A program made the translations under genes and the position numbers. This document shows, in pieces, positions 1 to 6,828 of a DNA stretch of 27,274 nt (positions are counted from its first letter, which is position 1; every line of letters starts with the position of its first letter). Source of the DNA: Anaerolineae bacterium (GTDB taxonomy: Bacteria; Chloroflexota; Anaerolineae; JAAYZQ01); contig JAFGIA010000393.1 of assembly GCA_016929795.1 (NCBI GenBank), positions 1-27,274 of the forward strand, in the 5' to 3' direction. The notes below the pieces were generated by a model, which worked only from the letters and a program-made list of their open reading frames with translations, was not told the origin of the DNA and did no database searches.

Positions 1-1
1 C

Positions 2-658
2 CTGATGGCGCTCTCGATCGTGTCGATGGCCCTCGGCAACCTGATCGCCCTGCGCCAGACGAACATCAAGCGCATGCTCGCCTACTCCAGTATCGCGCAG
101 GCAGGGTACATCATCATCGGGTTCATCACCCTGGTGACCGACGTCGACAATGCCTTCCTCGGGATCAACGGCTCCCTCTTTTACCTGTTCGCCTACCTCT
201 TTACCAACCTGGCCGTGTTCGGCGGCGTGATCGCCTTCGAGGCAGCGACAGGCACCACCGAGATCGCCGATTACCGGGGGCTGGTGAAGCGCTCACCCAT
301 GCTGGCCGGGGTGATCCTGCTCGGCCTCCTGTCGCTGGCCGGCATCCCGGGCACCGGTGGGTTCCTGGGCAAGTTTTTCGTCTTTGGCTCGGCGCTCCGT
401 TTTAATACGCCCCAGACGTTCACGCTGGCCATCGTGGGCGTGGTCACGAGCGCCATCGCCGCCTACTACTACCTGAACGTGGCGCGCTATATCTTTTTCG
501 AGCGGGCTGACGAGGACGCGCCGGCCGTGTCGGTGCCCGTGGGAACACAGATCGGCCTGCTGGTTGCCTGCGCCGGCATCGTGATCATCGGTCTCTACCC
601 GCAGCCCTTTATCCAGTTTGTGACCGATTCGATCCAGATGATCGGCACGTTGATGTAG
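2..658 (+). CDS. nuoN: NADH-quinone oxidoreductase subunit N, 3' part
   Basis: This is the C-terminal 218 residues of the NuoN antiporter-like membrane subunit of respiratory complex I, which couples quinone reduction to proton transport. The 5' end lies outside the window, so the ATG at 5 is internal. The family signature GNLIALRQTNIKRMLAYSS is present near the start and is followed by AQAGYIIIGF. Several hydrophobic helices follow, including one with GIPGTGGFLGKFFVF, the conserved TM segment of NuoN/MrpD-type proteins. The C-terminus ends after a last helix (GLLVACAGIVIIGLYPQPF), as usual for NuoN. An intrinsic terminator follows within 20 bases, fitting nuoN as last gene of a nuo operon. 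The assignment as NuoN rather than NuoL/M rests on the GNL.ALRQ.N.KRMLAYSS motif. Confidence 0.93.
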   Translation: MMALSIVSMALGNLIALRQTNIKRMLAYSSIAQAGYIIIGFITLVTDVDNAFLGINGSLFYLFAYLFTNLAVFGGVIAFEAATGTTEIADYRGLVKRSPMLAGVILLGLLSLAGIPGTGGFLGKFFVFGSALRFNTPQTFTLAIVGVVTSAIAAYYYLNVARYIFFERADEDAPAVSVPVGTQIGLLVACAGIVIIGLYPQPFIQFVTDSIQMIGTLM

Positions 659-675
659 GCATCTTGATCAGAGCG

Positions 676-711
676 AAACGCCAGGGGAGTGGTTGGCCCC
701 TGGCGTTTTTT
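676..711 (+). terminator. Intrinsic terminator after nuoN
   Basis: A perfect 12-bp inverted repeat (AAACGCCAGGGG at 676-687, its complement at 697-708) with a 9-nt loop runs into six T residues (706-711). It sits 18 bases after the nuoN stop and should end the nuo transcript. The A-rich 5' foot means it may also work partly on the minus strand. Confidence 0.92.
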
Positions 712-796
712 GTAGAGGGATTCGGTATTGGATATGGGGGATGGGCGGAACTTGGACGCACGGGGTGCGTAGAGAAAGGTGCAAGGAGGGAAAACG

Positions 797-994
797 ATGG
801 ATCGACGACCGGGGTGTCTTGAAGGGCTGCTGCGCCTCTTCCTGATCCGCACTGTGTACGACTGGCTACAGGATCGGGTAGGGTTTGGGCGTGGGTCGTG
901 CGCCGGGATGGGGTGCGGCCTGATCCTGCTGTTCATCATGATCGTGCTGGTGTGCGGCACGTGCACGGGGACGGATTGGTTCAGGCTGTTTTGA
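797..994 (+). CDS. Small hypothetical membrane protein (65 aa)
   Basis: The product is a 65-residue protein that I cannot assign to a family. The ATG at 797 is chosen over an upstream in-frame GTG (779) because a strong ribosome binding site, AGGAGGG at 784-790, lies 6 bases before it. The N-terminal half is basic and amphipathic (RRPGCLEGLLRLFLIRTVYDW). Residues about 37-55 form one hydrophobic helix (MGCGLILLFIMIVLVCG) with cysteines on either side (GSCAGMGCG, CGTC), suggesting a single-pass inner-membrane protein. It lies alone between the nuoN terminator and the convergent biotin-carrier gene, with 8 bases between the two stop codons. The good RBS and sensible composition favour a real gene; the function is unknown. 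Confidence 0.6.
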   Translation: MDRRPGCLEGLLRLFLIRTVYDWLQDRVGFGRGSCAGMGCGLILLFIMIVLVCGTCTGTDWFRLF

Positions 995-996
995 CC

Positions 997-1021
997 ATTG
1001 CGCTACGAGCGGTAGCGCAAT
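997..1021. repeat. Hairpin between convergent genes
   Basis: A perfect 10-bp inverted repeat, ATTGCGCTAC at 997-1006 and its complement at 1012-1021, encloses a 5-nt loop. It overlaps the last codons and stop of the biotin-carrier gene and lies just past the stop of the small membrane protein gene. Neither strand has a T tract, so it is not a classic intrinsic terminator. It may stabilise 3' ends or act as a weak bidirectional stop. Confidence 0.6.
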
Positions 1022-1449
1022 AGCTCGTCGCCGTGCGCCACCTGCCGGCCTTCGACGGCCTGTACGGCCTCGATCACGCCGCCGCGTGTCGCGCGGATGG
1101 CATTTTTCATCTTCATCGCTTCGATCACCAGCAGCATCTCGCCCGGCTGCACCTGCTGCCCGGCTTTGACGACGACGTGCTGGACCACGCCGGGCAGGGG
1201 GGCACGCACGGTTGCGCTGCCTGGTGACGCCTGGGCGGGGGCCGGTGGGCTGGCAGGGCGGGCCGGTTGTGGGCTGCTCCGCTGGGCCACCGGGGGCAGT
1301 GGTATGGGCGCTGCACTGTCCACTGCGCGCCGGACGTCGACCACCAGCACTTCTCCGTCTACCTCGACCTCGACCTGATCCTGGGTGGGGTCGCCCAGCA
1401 CCTCGACCTGGAAGGTGCGGCCGTCAATCGTGATCTCGTAATGTTTCAT
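1003..1449 (-). CDS. Biotin carboxyl carrier protein / biotinyl subunit of acyl-CoA carboxylase or decarboxylase
   Basis: A 148-residue biotin carrier that would shuttle CO2 between a biotin carboxylase or decarboxylase and the carboxyltransferase encoded upstream. The N-terminal 45 residues form a small beta domain (KHYEITIDGRTFQVEV). A flexible Pro/Ala-rich linker spans about 47-78. The C-terminal biotinyl domain spans about 80-147 and contains EAMKMKN with the biotin-accepting lysine at K113. The start at 1449 is set by GGAGGGG just upstream and by the ATGA overlap with the OadG-like stop, implying translational coupling. Length and layout match MmdC/PycB-type gamma subunits and PccA-type carrier domains expressed separately. 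Which acyl-CoA it serves cannot be read from the sequence. Confidence 0.9.
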   Translation of the reverse strand: MKHYEITIDGRTFQVEVLGDPTQDQVEVEVDGEVLVVDVRRAVDSAAPIPLPPVAQRSSPQPARPASPPAPAQASPGSATVRAPLPGVVQHVVVKAGQQVQPGEMLLVIEAMKMKNAIRATRGGVIEAVQAVEGRQVAHGDELLRYRS

Positions 1450-1814
1450 CGTCCCCTCCAGGGGCTGGGGGGTGCCGCCAGGCGGCGCCCATGATGCAAT
1501 GCCCACCAACCACCAACCGCCGGCACGTCGCGCTCCCGGGGATCGCCCACAACGCCAGCACCCACCTCTGCCTCTGCCCGCGCCAGCGCCACGGCGGCTA
1601 CTGCCGCCCGCAGCCGGGCAGTGCCGGCGTCGTCGCGCAACGCGGCAAGCGTGTCCGCGGCCGCCACGTCACCTGATGTCTGGTCCGCGCCATCGCGATC
1701 GCGCACCACTCGCGTCAACAATGCCAGCAGCCCGTAAAATAGCCCGAGCGCCAGGAACAGGAGCGTCATCCCCAGCGCTGTAATGCCCAGCGCCATCGGC
1801 AGTGTATTCTCCAA
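1446..1814 (-). CDS. OadG-like (oxaloacetate/methylmalonyl-CoA decarboxylase gamma/delta) membrane subunit
   Basis: A 122-residue protein with one N-terminal transmembrane helix (about residues 5-33, MALGITALGMTLLFLALGLFYGLLALL). A charged then Ala/Arg-rich cytoplasmic tail follows, the layout of OadG/MmdD subunits that anchor and assemble Na+-pumping biotin decarboxylases. The start is a TTG at 1814, supported by GGAGGGA 5 bases upstream. It lies 71 bases after the Nudix gene and overlaps the biotin carrier by 4 bases. Similarity to OadG is by topology, length and neighbours rather than strict motifs, because the tail is poorly conserved. The final 25 residues look low in constraint. No membrane beta subunit (OadB/MmdB) is encoded in the window, so pump activity is unproven. 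Confidence 0.7.
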   Translation of the reverse strand: MENTLPMALGITALGMTLLFLALGLFYGLLALLTRVVRDRDGADQTSGDVAAADTLAALRDDAGTARLRAAVAAVALARAEAEVGAGVVGDPRERDVPAVGGWWALHHGRRLAAPPSPWRGR

Positions 1815-1885
1815 TGCACTCCCTCCTCACACTACGTGCCACACCCCGGAGAGTTGTGGTACATGCGTCCTCGTGCACCAAGGTG

Positions 1886-2455
1886 CTAACGGGAAGAAAT
1901 CTCCTGCTCGTGCGCCAGCGCGATGGCTACATTCGCCGCCCACGACAGCGCTTTGAACTCGCCGGCGCATAGGGCATCCAGCACCTCGTGGCGCGCCAGG
2001 CGCACCAACACCTGCTCCTCCAGGTCATCCGACTGGGGCTGCGCCACGTGCTGCGCACCGCGCGCCAGGAAAAAGTAGGCGCGCGCAATCCCACGGTTGG
2101 CATCGACCCAGTAGTCGCCGAGCGAAATCCACTCATCTGCCTCGTAGCCTGTCTCTTCGAGCAGTTCGCGCCGCGCCGCTGCCAGTGGCTCCTCGCCCGG
2201 CTCCATGTAGCCGCCCACAGGCGCCAGCGACGCCCCGTCGAGGGCGTACTTGGTCTGGCGGAAGAGGAGGTACTCCCCCTCGCGAGTGAGGGCCACCACG
2301 TTGACGTAATCGGGCGTGATCGCCCACGGCCAGTCGTCGATCACGCGCCCATCGGGCAGCTCGACGGCATGCACTTCGACGCGCAGGAACTGGCCGAGGT
2401 CGAGAACCTGGCGGCGGCTCAGCGTTCGCCAGCGTTCGAACTGGCTTTCGCTCAC
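1886..2455 (-). CDS. Nudix hydrolase (ADP-ribose pyrophosphatase-like)
   Basis: A 189-residue Nudix hydrolase. The complete Nudix box G-x5-E-x7-REL-x-EE-x-G is visible at about residues 82-104 (YMEPGEEPLAAARRELLEET core), giving the Mg2+-binding helix-loop. The N-terminal part (VHAVELPDGRVIDDW, VNVVALTREGEYLLFRQTKY) resembles ADP-ribose and nucleoside-diphosphate-sugar pyrophosphatases of the NudF type. The start is a GTG at 2455 that overlaps the carboxyltransferase stop by 4 bases (GTGA), so the two are probably translationally coupled. It sits between carboxyltransferase and OadG-like/biotin-carrier genes. A role in the same pathway, such as cleaning CoA or nucleotide by-products, is only suggested by position. 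The true substrate is unknown. Confidence 0.88.
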   Translation of the reverse strand: MSESQFERWRTLSRRQVLDLGQFLRVEVHAVELPDGRVIDDWPWAITPDYVNVVALTREGEYLLFRQTKYALDGASLAPVGGYMEPGEEPLAAARRELLEETGYEADEWISLGDYWVDANRGIARAYFFLARGAQHVAQPQSDDLEEQVLVRLARHEVLDALCAGEFKALSWAANVAIALAHEQEISSR

Positions 2456-4002
2456 AGGGGAATGCTCCCGTGCTTTTTCGGCAGCGTCTGCGCCTGCTTG
2501 TCGCGCAAAAAGTCAAGCGCGGCGATCAGGCGCGCCCGCGTCTCGCGCGGCAGGATCACGTCGTCCACGTGCCCGCTGGCGGCGGCGGCGTAGGGGCTGC
2601 CGAACTGCTCCTTGAACTGGCCCACGAACCCGGCGCGCCTCGCCTCGGGGTCGTCCGCACCGGTCAGGTGCTTGCGGTAGAGAATATTCACTGCCCCTTC
2701 CGCGCCCATCACGGCGATCTCGGCCGTCGGCCAGGCGTACACCAGGTCGGTGCGGATCTGCTTGCTCGACAGGACGATGTAGGCGCCGCCGTATGCCTTG
2801 CGTAGCACGACACAGATCTTGGGCACCGTCGCTTCCGAGTAGGCGTACACGATCTTGGCCCCGTGGCGGATGATGCCGCCGTGCTCCTGGTGCGTGCCCG
2901 GCAAAAAGCCCGGGCAGTCGACCAAGGTGACGAGCGGGATGTTGAACGCGTCGCAAAAGCGCACAAAGCGGGCGATCTTGTCCGATGCGTCGATGTCGAG
3001 CACACCGGCCAGCCAGGCCGGCTGGTTGGCGACGATGCCGGCCACCTCGCCATTCAGGCGGGCAAAGCCGACCACGGCGTTGCGCGCGAACCCGGCGTGG
3101 ATCTCGAAAAAGGTGTCGCGGTCGAATATGCGCTCGATCGCGTCCCGCACATCGTAACTCTCCGTGTCCGACTCGGGCACGACCTCGTCGAGTGCCGGGT
3201 CGGCGTGGTTCGGGTCGTCGGCCGTGGGCAGGCCGGCGGGCGGGGCGGCGTTGTTCGGCGGCAGGTAGCTCAGCAGGCGCCGCGTCAGCGCCAGCGCTTC
3301 CTCCTCGTCGGCACCCACCAGGTGCGCCACACCGCTGATGCTCCCGTGCGTCTGCGCTCCTCCCAGCGTCTCAAAGTCCACTTCCTCACCGGTGACCGTC
3401 CGGATCACGTCGGGCCCGGTGATGAACATGTGGCTGATCCCTTCGGCCATGATTACAAAGTCGGTCAGGCCGGGCGAATAGACCGATCCACCGGCGCACG
3501 GCCCGAGCATGACGCTGATCTGCGGGATGACGCCGCTCGCCTGCGTATTGCGCCAGAAGAGCTCGCTGTAGCCCGCCAGGCTCCACACGCCCTCCTGGAT
3601 GCGCGCGCCAACCGAGTCGTTGAGAAAGACAAAGGGCACGCCGGCCGAGATGGCGAGATCGAGGACCTTGCACACCTTTTCCGCCTGCGCTTCGGAAAAG
3701 GAACCGCCGATCACCGTAAAGTCCTGCGCGGCGATCGCCACCTTGCTCCCGTCGATCCGCCCCAAGCCCACGACGACCGCATCGCCTGGCACCCGTTTTT
3801 CGGCCAGGCCAAACTGGTCGTGGCGGTGCGTGATGTAGGGCTCCACCTCCTGGAAAGTGCCCGGATCGACCAGGTGCGCGATCCGCTCGCGGGCGGTCCG
3901 TTTCCCCTTGGCATGCTGGCGCTCGATCGCATCGGCGCCGCCCGCCTCGTGCAGCGCCTGCCTGCGGCGGCGCAGTTCCTCGTTGACGTCGCGCTGCTCC
4001 AT
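2452..4002 (-). CDS. Acyl-CoA carboxylase carboxyltransferase / methylmalonyl-CoA decarboxylase alpha subunit
   Basis: A 516-residue biotin-dependent carboxyltransferase of the PccB/MmdA family, moving carboxyl groups between carboxybiotin and an acyl-CoA. The N-terminal crotonase-fold half has GKRTARERI, then FTVIGGSFSEAQAEKVCKV, then GARIQEGVWSLAGY. The C-terminal half has VDCPGFLPGTHQEHGGIIRHGAK and RKAYGGAYIVLSSK. The protein ends LPKKHGSIPL, the typical family terminus, so it is full length. The ATG at 4002 is preceded by AGGAGGGG, and the upstream in-frame extension lies within the promoter. It is the first gene of a minus-strand operon with Nudix, OadG-like and biotin-carrier genes. 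Propionyl-CoA carboxylase and methylmalonyl-CoA decarboxylase cannot be separated by reading alone; the OadG-like partner leans to the latter. Confidence 0.9.
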   Translation of the reverse strand: MEQRDVNEELRRRRQALHEAGGADAIERQHAKGKRTARERIAHLVDPGTFQEVEPYITHRHDQFGLAEKRVPGDAVVVGLGRIDGSKVAIAAQDFTVIGGSFSEAQAEKVCKVLDLAISAGVPFVFLNDSVGARIQEGVWSLAGYSELFWRNTQASGVIPQISVMLGPCAGGSVYSPGLTDFVIMAEGISHMFITGPDVIRTVTGEEVDFETLGGAQTHGSISGVAHLVGADEEEALALTRRLLSYLPPNNAAPPAGLPTADDPNHADPALDEVVPESDTESYDVRDAIERIFDRDTFFEIHAGFARNAVVGFARLNGEVAGIVANQPAWLAGVLDIDASDKIARFVRFCDAFNIPLVTLVDCPGFLPGTHQEHGGIIRHGAKIVYAYSEATVPKICVVLRKAYGGAYIVLSSKQIRTDLVYAWPTAEIAVMGAEGAVNILYRKHLTGADDPEARRAGFVGQFKEQFGSPYAAAASGHVDDVILPRETRARLIAALDFLRDKQAQTLPKKHGSIPL

Positions 4003-4032
4003 CCACCCCTCCTGTGGCCAAGATGCCAGGGG

Positions 4033-4061
4033 AGTATACCACTTCTTGGGCGGGGTGTCTA
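4033..4061 (-). promoter_or_regulatory. Sigma70-type promoter of the carboxyltransferase operon
   Basis: On the minus strand TAGACA (4061-4056) and TATACT (4038-4033) are separated by exactly 17 bases, with an extended TGG before the -10 box. Transcription would start near 4026, giving a leader of about 24 bases containing the AGGAGGGG site. Prediction from consensus only. Confidence 0.7.
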
Positions 4062-4131
4062 CTTGTGGGGGAGTCGGGGGTGCGCGCATGCGCAAGGTTG
4101 GCAAGGGTGTATTTCAGATTTCTGGGCTCAA

Positions 4132-4148
4132 GGCCCCGTCTCGGGGCC
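4132..4148. repeat. GC-rich hairpin in divergent intergenic region
   Basis: GGCCCCG (4132-4138) and its exact complement (4142-4148) enclose a 3-nt loop, in the gap between the two divergent promoters. A short TTT follows on the plus strand. It could insulate the two transcription units, but no transcript is predicted to cross it. The rest of 4062-4219 shows no gene; a perfect 10-bp palindrome GCGCATGCGC lies at 4084-4093. Confidence 0.45.
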
Positions 4149-4195
4149 GTTTCCGCCCATGCAATCAACTCACCCAGAATCTTGAAATGCACCCG

Positions 4196-4212
4196 TTGGC
4201 AAAGCACGCCAA
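4196..4212. promoter_or_regulatory. Possible operator dyad upstream of aro promoter
   Basis: TTGGC (4196-4200) and GCCAA (4208-4212) form a dyad with 7 bases between arms, 7 bases upstream of the -35 box of the aro promoter. Position and spacing would suit a regulator site, but arms of 5 bp can arise by chance. Confidence 0.25.
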
Positions 4213-4219
4213 GTGGGCA

Positions 4220-4248
4220 TTGACAGGCACGCGGTTCTGTGGTATGAT
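4220..4248 (+). promoter_or_regulatory. Consensus sigma70-type promoter of the aromatic amino acid operon
   Basis: A perfect -35 box TTGACA (4220-4225) and a -10 box TATGAT (4243-4248) are separated by exactly 17 bases. Transcription should begin near 4255, a few bases before the strong ribosome binding site of the leader ORF. This is the best promoter match in the window. Confidence 0.85.
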
Positions 4249-4272
4249 GGCTGACAACTGGAGGAGATCGAG

Positions 4273-4407
4273 ATGATGCGCGGGGGGGGGAACCTAAAAG
4301 ACAGCGTGTGGGGCATGCGCAGGGGATGGGTGACCGCTGCGCGTTACTATTATTCCTATGCCCTGCGTCCTGGCCGCCCCACGCCTGGAAGGAGCCGCCC
4401 GGGTTAA
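4273..4407 (+). CDS. Trp/Tyr-codon-rich leader peptide of the aro operon
   Basis: A 44-codon ORF between the promoter and aroH, with a strong ribosome binding site GGAGGAG (4260-4266) placed 6 bases before its ATG. It opens [13 protein letters not shown], carries Trp codons at residues 13 and 19, then the run YYYSY at residues 25-29 (4345-4359), and ends in an Arg/Pro/Gly-rich tail and a TAA at 4405-4407. It contains no Phe. Trp is rare in random peptides and four Tyr in five codons is striking directly upstream of a chorismate and tyrosine synthesis operon. The most economical reading is a regulatory leader peptide like TrpL or PheL, whose translation senses charged tRNA-Tyr and perhaps tRNA-Trp. 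It is unlikely to have another function. Nine consecutive G residues at 4282-4290 encode Gly4-Gly6. Confidence 0.75.
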   Translation: MMRGGGNLKDSVWGMRRGWVTAARYYYSYALRPGRPTPGRSRPG

Positions 4408-4470
4408 CCCGAGGAAACCAACAGGAGATGGAGGAGCGTGGAGCGTGCCGCTGCCACGCTTCTTTCTTTT
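4379..4470 (+). promoter_or_regulatory. Attenuator: antiterminator arm and intrinsic terminator before aroH
   Basis: The terminator stem pairs 4432-4441 (AGGAGCGTGG) with 4454-4463 (CCACGCTTCT), 10 bp with one G-U pair. It is followed by TTCTTTT (4464-4470), and the aroH ribosome binding site begins right after. A second copy of the 3' arm core, CCACGC at 4379-4384 inside the leader ORF, can pair with the same GCGTGG (4436-4441) and so prevent the terminator. A ribosome stalled on the Tyr codons (4345-4359) would leave 4379-4384 free, giving readthrough. A ribosome reaching the stop at 4405 would cover it, giving termination. The palindrome CGGGTTAACCCG (4400-4411) spans the leader stop codon. 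The pairings were read by eye; no folding energy was computed. Confidence 0.7.
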
Positions 4471-4483
4471 GGGGGGAGGGACT

Positions 4484-4843
4484 ATGCCGTGCAGGGGGGT
4501 GCGCGGGGCGACGACGGTGGATGCGGATTCCGCTGAGGAGATCATGGCCGCTACGCGTGAGCTGCTGGAACAGATGGTCGCGGTGAATGGGATCGACCTG
4601 GCCGACGTGGCGAGCGTGATCTTTACCGCCACGCCAGACCTGGCGGCGGCGTTTCCGGCACGCGCGGCGCGCGAGATGGGGTGGGATCGCGTGCCACTGC
4701 TCGACGCGATCGAGATCCCGGTACCGGGCAGCCTGCCCCGCTGCGTCCGCGTCCTGATCCACTGGAACACGGATCTCGCCCAGGCGGAGGTGCGGCACGT
4801 CTACCTGCGCGGAACAGCCGTCCTCCGCCCAGATCTGGCTTGA
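4484..4843 (+). CDS. aroH: Chorismate mutase, AroH type
   Basis: A 119-residue monofunctional chorismate mutase converting chorismate to prephenate, the branch to Tyr and Phe. It follows the Bacillus subtilis AroH fold along its whole length: [10 protein letters not shown] at the start, SATPDL-like [20 protein letters not shown] in the middle, then [11 protein letters not shown] and [16 protein letters not shown] near the end. These carry the active-site arginines and the Tyr of the family. The ATG at 4484 follows GGGGGGAGGG, placing the start immediately downstream of the attenuator. The upstream in-frame extension to 4358 is rejected because it would run through the terminator. First structural gene of the operon; aroF follows after 101 bases. 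Confidence 0.93.
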   Translation: MPCRGVRGATTVDADSAEEIMAATRELLEQMVAVNGIDLADVASVIFTATPDLAAAFPARAAREMGWDRVPLLDAIEIPVPGSLPRCVRVLIHWNTDLAQAEVRHVYLRGTAVLRPDLA

Positions 4844-4856
4844 ACCGCCAGTGTGC

Positions 4857-4923
4857 CAAAAGTTGTGTAAATTTCCTCTGTGCCTCTCTATTGTCTCTGT
4901 GTCGCTCTGTGTAACAACTTTTG
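4857..4923 (+). repeat. Inverted repeat enclosing CTCTGTG-type degenerate repeats
   Basis: CAAAAGTTGT (4857-4866) and its perfect complement (4914-4923) flank 47 bases of pyrimidine/GT-rich sequence. That stretch contains several near copies of CTCTGTG (4874-4912). It fills the aroH-aroF gap and is far poorer in GC than its surroundings. It may be an inserted short repeat element or an intercistronic mRNA structure. Confidence 0.5.
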
Positions 4924-4944
4924 TCGGAAGGGGAGGAAAGCGAC

Positions 4945-5958
4945 GTGATCGTTGTCATGAAGAAGGATGCAGGTGAGGCGGAGGTTGAGGCGGTGTGCGC
5001 GCGCGTCGTCGAGCTCGGCTTGCAGACGCACCTGTCACGCGGACTGGAGCGCACCATCATCGGCCTGATCGGGGATGAGCGGCCCGTGAGCTGGGACACA
5101 CTGAGCAGGATGGACGGTGTGGAGAAGGTCATGCGCGTCCTGCCTGCCTTCAAGCTCGCCAGCCGCGATTTCAAGCCCGACGACACGGTGATTCCGATCA
5201 ACGGTATCCAGATCGGAGGCAAGAAGGTGGTGGTAATGGCGGGTCCGTGCGCCATCGAGGACCGCGTGCAAATGCGCCAAGTGGCTCACACCCTCCGCGA
5301 GTGCGGAGTGGGCATCATGCGCGGCGGCGCATTCAAACCGCGCACATCGCCTTACAGCTTTCAGGGACTGGGCGCCGAGGGCCTGGCTTTGCTGGCCGAA
5401 GTCGCACAGGAGTTCGGCCTCGCCACAGTCACAGAGGTCGTGTCGCCTGACGACGTCTCCCTCGTGGCGCGCCACGCCGACGTGCTCCAGGTGGGGGCGC
5501 GCAACATGCAGAACTACCCCCTGCTCCACGCCGTGGGCGATGCCGGCAAGCCGGTGCTCCTCAAGCGGGGCATGATGTCGACCGTCGAGGAGTGGCTGAT
5601 GTCGGCCGAGTATATCCTGTCCCACGGCAACTACCAGGTGATGCTGTGCGAGCGCGGCATTCGCACCTTCGAGCCCTACACGCGCAATACGTTCGACATC
5701 AACGCCATTCCCCTCCTGAAAGGACTGACTCACCTGCCTGTGATCGGCGATCCGAGCCACGGGACGGGCAAGTGGGATCTGGTGGGCGCGGTGGGGCGCG
5801 CGGCCGTGGCTGCCGGCGCCGATGGCCTGATCGTCGAAGTACATCCCCACCCGAGCCGCGCGCTGTCGGATGGGGCGCAGTCGCTCAAGCCCGAGTCGTT
5901 CGTGCGGCTGATGGACGAGCTGCGGGCAGTGGCGCAAGCGGTGGGGCGGGATCTGTAA
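4945..5958 (+). CDS. aroF: 3-deoxy-7-phosphoheptulonate synthase (DAHP synthase, type I-beta with N-terminal ACT-like domain)
   Basis: A 337-residue DAHP synthase that condenses phosphoenolpyruvate and erythrose 4-phosphate, the first committed step of aromatic synthesis. Residues 1-80 (starting [10 protein letters not shown]) match the ferredoxin-like regulatory domain of the Thermotoga maritima enzyme, which mediates feedback inhibition by Tyr/Phe. The TIM barrel then shows [67 protein letters not shown] and [13 protein letters not shown]. These include the Cys, His, Glu and Asp metal ligands. The GTG at 4945 is preferred over an upstream TTG at 4921 because GGGGAGG lies 8-9 bases before it and it matches the usual N-terminus. 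tyrA follows 2 bases after the stop. Confidence 0.95.
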   Translation: MIVVMKKDAGEAEVEAVCARVVELGLQTHLSRGLERTIIGLIGDERPVSWDTLSRMDGVEKVMRVLPAFKLASRDFKPDDTVIPINGIQIGGKKVVVMAGPCAIEDRVQMRQVAHTLRECGVGIMRGGAFKPRTSPYSFQGLGAEGLALLAEVAQEFGLATVTEVVSPDDVSLVARHADVLQVGARNMQNYPLLHAVGDAGKPVLLKRGMMSTVEEWLMSAEYILSHGNYQVMLCERGIRTFEPYTRNTFDINAIPLLKGLTHLPVIGDPSHGTGKWDLVGAVGRAAVAAGADGLIVEVHPHPSRALSDGAQSLKPESFVRLMDELRAVAQAVGRDL

Positions 5959-5960
5959 CC

Positions 5961-6821
5961 ATGCGCCGCCTCGAGGAGTGCACGGTAGTTATCGTTGGCC
6001 TCGGCTTGATGGGCGGGTCGCTGGCGGCGGCGCTGCGTGGGCAGTGCCGCCGGGTGGTGGGCGTGGACAGTACGGAGGAGGCAGTGGGCGCGGCGGTGGC
6101 CGATGGCGTGGTCGACAGGGCGACACAGGTTCTGGAAGAGGGCCTGCGCGAGGCGGACGTCGTCGTGCTGGCGGCGCCGGTGCGGAGCATCGTCCGGCTC
6201 GTGGCGGAGGTGGGGGCATTGGCTGGCGAAGGGTGCCTGGTGATGGATGTTGGCAGTACCAAGGCCGACGTGGTGGCGGCGATGGAGAGCCTGCCTGCCC
6301 ACGTCGAGCCACTCGGCGGACACCCAATGTGCGGCAAGGAAGTTTCAGGTCCGGGGACGGCGGATGCGGCGCTTTATCGCGGTGCGACGTTCCTGCTGAC
6401 GCCGCTGGCGCGCACGTCGCCCGCCGCGCTCGCACTGGGCTGCGAGATCGCCGATGCGGTGGGCGCCCGGCCGCTGGTGGTGGACGCACCGCGGCACGAT
6501 GCCCTGGTTGCTACGCTGAGCCACCTTCCATACCTGCTGGCATGTGGCCTGGTGGCGACGGCCGATGCGACGACCTCGGCCGATCCTGCGGCGTGGGAGC
6601 TGGTCGCCGGTGGTTTTCGCGACACGTCGCGTGTTGCGGGCAGCGACGTTACCATGTGGCTCGACATCGTGGCGACCAACCGGGGCCAGGTGCTGCATGC
6701 GGTGGGCACCTTTCGTGCCGAGCTGGAGCGGCTGGCGTGGATGATCGAGGCGGGAGACGAGGTGGCGCTGCGCGCGGCGCTCGAAGGCATCCGTGCGCGG
6801 CGCCGGGAAATGTTCCCGTGA
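5961..6821 (+). CDS. tyrA: Prephenate dehydrogenase
   Basis: A 286-residue NAD(P)-dependent prephenate (or arogenate) dehydrogenase making 4-hydroxyphenylpyruvate for tyrosine. The N-terminus has the dinucleotide-binding motif [10 protein letters not shown], followed by [10 protein letters not shown] and the active-site segment [13 protein letters not shown]. The helical C-terminal domain contains [13 protein letters not shown] with the conserved His and [12 protein letters not shown]. No ACT domain follows, so feedback sensitivity would have to lie in the catalytic core. The ATG at 5961 is 2 bases after aroF; its ribosome binding site is weak, pointing to coupling with aroF translation. The longer in-frame opening to 5592 is only an out-of-frame reading of aroF. 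NAD versus NADP preference is not decided here. Confidence 0.93.
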   Translation: MRRLEECTVVIVGLGLMGGSLAAALRGQCRRVVGVDSTEEAVGAAVADGVVDRATQVLEEGLREADVVVLAAPVRSIVRLVAEVGALAGEGCLVMDVGSTKADVVAAMESLPAHVEPLGGHPMCGKEVSGPGTADAALYRGATFLLTPLARTSPAALALGCEIADAVGARPLVVDAPRHDALVATLSHLPYLLACGLVATADATTSADPAAWELVAGGFRDTSRVAGSDVTMWLDIVATNRGQVLHAVGTFRAELERLAWMIEAGDEVALRAALEGIRARRREMFP

Positions 6822-6828
6822 GGCGCGT

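Noticed and set aside
1836..1862. Hairpin between the Nudix and OadG-like genes (GTGCCACA and partner)
   Set aside because: Eight pairs with one G-U and no T tract in either direction; not enough to call a terminator or regulator.
4358..4483. N-terminal extension of aroH by 42 codons
   Set aside because: The extension would be translated across the leader peptide and terminator; the AroH fold begins at 4484 behind a strong RBS.
3386..4798. Long minus-strand frame of 470 codons spanning the aro promoter, leader and aroH
   Set aside because: It reads the carboxyltransferase in a wrong frame and runs through the intergenic control region; no family features.
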